Assembly (NCBI GenBank): GCA_046723645.1
Contig: JBKOUY010000237.1
Location: 1-6,498 of the forward strand
Direction: 5' to 3'
Source of the DNA: DASQUK01 sp046723645
GTDB lineage: Bacteria; Actinomycetota; Acidimicrobiia; Acidimicrobiales; VFJN01
Length of the DNA stretch: 6,498 bases
Shown: positions 5,298-6,498 of the stretch, one piece after another
How positions within the stretch are numbered: the first letter of the stretch is position 1
Layout: the number at the start of each line of letters is the position of its first letter
Notes under the pieces: model-generated
The model's input: only the letters and a program-made list of their open reading frames with translations
Database searches by the model: none
What the model was told of the DNA's origin: nothing
Translations under genes and position numbers: made by a program

Positions 5298-5474
5298 GCG
5301 CGGCGCCAGCTGGAGGTGTGCCGCCAAAGCCTCCAGGGCGTCGACCTGGCGGTCGGGCTCGTAGCCGACGATGTTGAGGTCCCAGACGAACTCGTCGATG
5401 CCGATCTCGCGCGCCCGCTCCAGGTCGTCGAGGACATGGGGCTCGGTCCAGGTGATCGCCCGGTAGGGGGTGGG
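5292..5474 (-). pseudogene. C-terminal remnant of an LLM-class F420/FMN oxidoreductase
   Basis: This minus-strand frame encodes about 60 residues, including TPYRAITWTEPHVLDDLERA, then GIDEFVWDLNIVGYEPDRQV and DALEALAAHLQLAPRR before a TGA at 5294-5292. It reads like the last strand and helix of luciferase-like oxidoreductases. The composition is protein-like (codon-biased, amphipathic helices, WDLN strand). It has no ATG or GTG start. The similarity I can recognise stops right at the TGA of the upstream NTF2 gene, which is in another frame. The catalytic N-terminal barrel of roughly 230 residues is absent, so this is a decayed gene end and not a working enzyme. An unrelated small orphan frame is possible but less likely given the clear tail motif. 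Confidence 0.55.
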
Positions 5475-5476
5475 CG

Positions 5477-5857
5477 TCAGTGCTCCGGGCCGATCACCCG
5501 ATATCCCGAGCAGAGGACCCTCAGCCAGTTGATGCGGCCGTTCGCGACCCCGAAGTAGGCCTGCTGCTCGACCAGGTGGACCCCGTCGGCATTGCTGACG
5601 CGGAGCAGGTAGGAGACCCGGTCGCGATCGACGACCGAGCCCAGCTGCACGTTCTCGAGCGCGTCGATGTGATCGTCGGACTCGAACCAGGCGCCGAGGA
5701 TGATGTCGTGCACCAGCGCTGTCGCCGACGTCGCCTCCCAGAACCGGCCAGGGGTCAAACCGCGGAAGTCGACCTCGGGGTCGAGGACGGCGAGGAGCCC
5801 CTGCGTGTCCTTCGTGGCGAGGGCGTGCGCAAACCGCTCGCCGATCCCGTCGTGCAT
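5477..5857 (-). CDS. NTF2-like (SnoaL-type) protein downstream of a P450
   Basis: The product is 126 residues from ATG 5857. AGGGGG (5865-5870) lies 7 bp before it as a Shine-Dalgarno. The frame is open much further upstream, but that part runs antisense to nothing conserved and overlaps the P450, so the short start is right. Marks are GERFAHALATKDTQGLLAVL (first helix), DPEVDFRGLTPGRFWEA (strand, loop and helix), VVDRDRVSYLLRVSN, HLVEQQAYFGVANGRINWLR and a last strand to GPEH. These give the NTF2 barrel order and length. Function is unknown; small barrels of this type act as cyclases, isomerases, hydrolases or binding proteins. It lies 80 bp after the P450 stop on the same strand, but a hairpin at 5911-5936 lies between them, so co-transcription is uncertain. 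It shows no clear similarity to the SnoaL-like gene at 3933-4355 beyond the shared fold. Confidence 0.85.
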   Translation of the reverse strand: MHDGIGERFAHALATKDTQGLLAVLDPEVDFRGLTPGRFWEATSATALVHDIILGAWFESDDHIDALENVQLGSVVDRDRVSYLLRVSNADGVHLVEQQAYFGVANGRINWLRVLCSGYRVIGPEH

Positions 5858-5910
5858 CTTCGAGCCCCCTGATCCGTCGGTGCCGCCGGCACGGCGCCGT
5901 CCATGGTGTC

Positions 5911-5936
5911 CGCTCGGAGCCGGTCCCGCCCGAGCG
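5911..5936. terminator. Hairpin immediately after the P450 stop codon
   Basis: CGCTCGG (5911-5917) and CCGAGCG (5930-5936) form a perfect 7-bp stem with a 12-nt loop, directly after the P450 TAG (5940-5938) on the minus strand. There is no T-tract. It could terminate or attenuate P450 transcription before the NTF2-like gene. Confidence 0.4.
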
Positions 5937-5937
5937 C

Positions 5938-6498
5938 CTACGAGTGACGCGGCCGTGCGGGACCGGGCACCACGGGCAGCTCGGAGAGCCCCCGCAAAAC
6001 CAGGCCGTCGCCGTGGTCCCAGTGCAGCTCGTCGAGGGGGACGGCGAGGCGGAGCCCGGGGAACCGGCGCAGCAGCGACGCCAGCGCCAACTGTCCCTCC
6101 ATGCGGGCCAGCGCGGCGCCGAGGCAGTGGTGGATGCCGTGCCCGAACGCGAGGTGGCGCATCTCGGCGCGACCGATGTCGAGCACCTCGGGGCGCTCGT
6201 AGCGGTCGCCGTCCCGGTTGGCGGCCGCGAGGCAGACGATGACCTGGGCGCCGGCCGGGATGGTCACGTCGCCGACCGCCACGGGCTCGACGGCATAGCG
6301 GAACGTCGCGTGGGGGACCGGGGCGTCGTAGCGGAGGCACTCCTCCACGGCGGCGGTAATCCTGCCGGGGTCCGCCCGCAGCTGGGCCAGCTGCTCCGGG
6401 TTCCGGAACAGCGCCACGACGCTGTTGCCGATGAGGCTCGCCGTCGTGTCGTGTCCCGCCACGATCAGCTGGAAGATCGTCGAGAGCAGCTCCTGGTT
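5938..6498 (-). CDS. Cytochrome P450, C-terminal 186 residues (5' cut by window edge)
   Basis: The frame is open from the window edge at 6498 to a TAG at 5940-5938. The part seen begins in the I-helix, with LIVAGHDTTA (residues 11-20 of the fragment) carrying the acid-Thr pair for O2 activation. ExxR is at E53-R56 (EECLR). The K-helix/beta-1-4 region is APVPHATFRYA (59-69). The haem loop is FGHGIHHCLGAALAR (118-132), with C125 as the thiolate ligand. All catalytic marks are intact, so the enzyme is probably functional. The style is that of soluble bacterial class I P450s such as the CYP105/107 groups, which need ferredoxin and a reductase; neither is in view. About 55% of the usual 400-residue protein lies outside the window. 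The substrate cannot be predicted. The GTG at 6462 is an internal codon within the I-helix, not the start. Confidence 0.95.
   Translation of the reverse strand, partial: NQELLSTIFQLIVAGHDTTASLIGNSVVALFRNPEQLAQLRADPGRITAAVEECLRYDAPVPHATFRYAVEPVAVGDVTIPAGAQVIVCLAAANRDGDRYERPEVLDIGRAEMRHLAFGHGIHHCLGAALARMEGQLALASLLRRFPGLRLAVPLDELHWDHGDGLVLRGLSELPVVPGPARPRHS

Noticed and set aside
5365..5382. GAGGTCCC in the LLM remnant as a box
   Set aside because: A single half-site without the partner GGG arm; expected by chance in this composition.
5858..6340. N-terminal extension of the NTF2-like protein to 6340
   Set aside because: It is Arg/Pro-rich sequence antisense in character that overlaps the intact P450 in another frame; ATG 5857 has its own ribosome binding site.

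Overview
This is a GC-rich window with strong third-position G/C bias in its coding regions. It contains an F420/flavin LLM-type oxidoreductase end, a class I-type P450, an MmyB-like XRE regulator and a PPOX split-barrel protein. This mix points to an actinobacterium, probably environmental; the genus cannot be told from the sequence. There is no sign of an insertion sequence, CRISPR array, tRNA or rRNA.

Layout. (1) 1-141, plus strand: the last 46 codons of a probable LLM-class oxidoreductase, converging on the next gene. (2) 173-3839, all minus strand: four genes, given here in transcription order. They are a PPOX/FMN split-barrel protein (3839-3429), a small heat-shock protein (3346-2909), a tandem universal stress protein (2790-1840) and a membrane-anchored multicopper oxidase with an extra blue-copper domain (1639-173). 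(3) 3933-5274: a SnoaL/NTF2-like gene (minus) divergent from an XRE/MmyB-like regulator (plus), with a perfect ATTCCC-N4-GGGAAT palindrome between them. (4) 5292-6498, minus strand: a cytochrome P450 cut by the window edge, a second NTF2-like protein, and a start-less C-terminal remnant of another LLM oxidoreductase.

The main discovery is a set of DosR/DevR-like dyad boxes (core GGGACC-N3-G-N-CCC). One lies upstream of each of the PPOX, USP and multicopper oxidase genes. At the USP and PPOX genes the box centre is exactly the same distance (42.5 bp) from the A of the ATG. In both, a GAnGnT hexamer ends 7 bp before the ATG, which is what leaderless transcription from a regulator bound at about -42.5 would look like. 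USP, alpha-crystallin Hsp20 and PPOX-like proteins are characteristic members of the mycobacterial DosR (hypoxia/NO/dormancy) regulon. The inference is that 173-3839 is a compact DosR-type stress island that has recruited a copper oxidase. No DosR/DosS gene is in the window, so the regulator would have to act from elsewhere.

The right-hand part looks like an unrelated metabolic patch: an autoregulated XRE-NTF2 pair, then a P450-NTF2 pair next to a decayed LLM gene.
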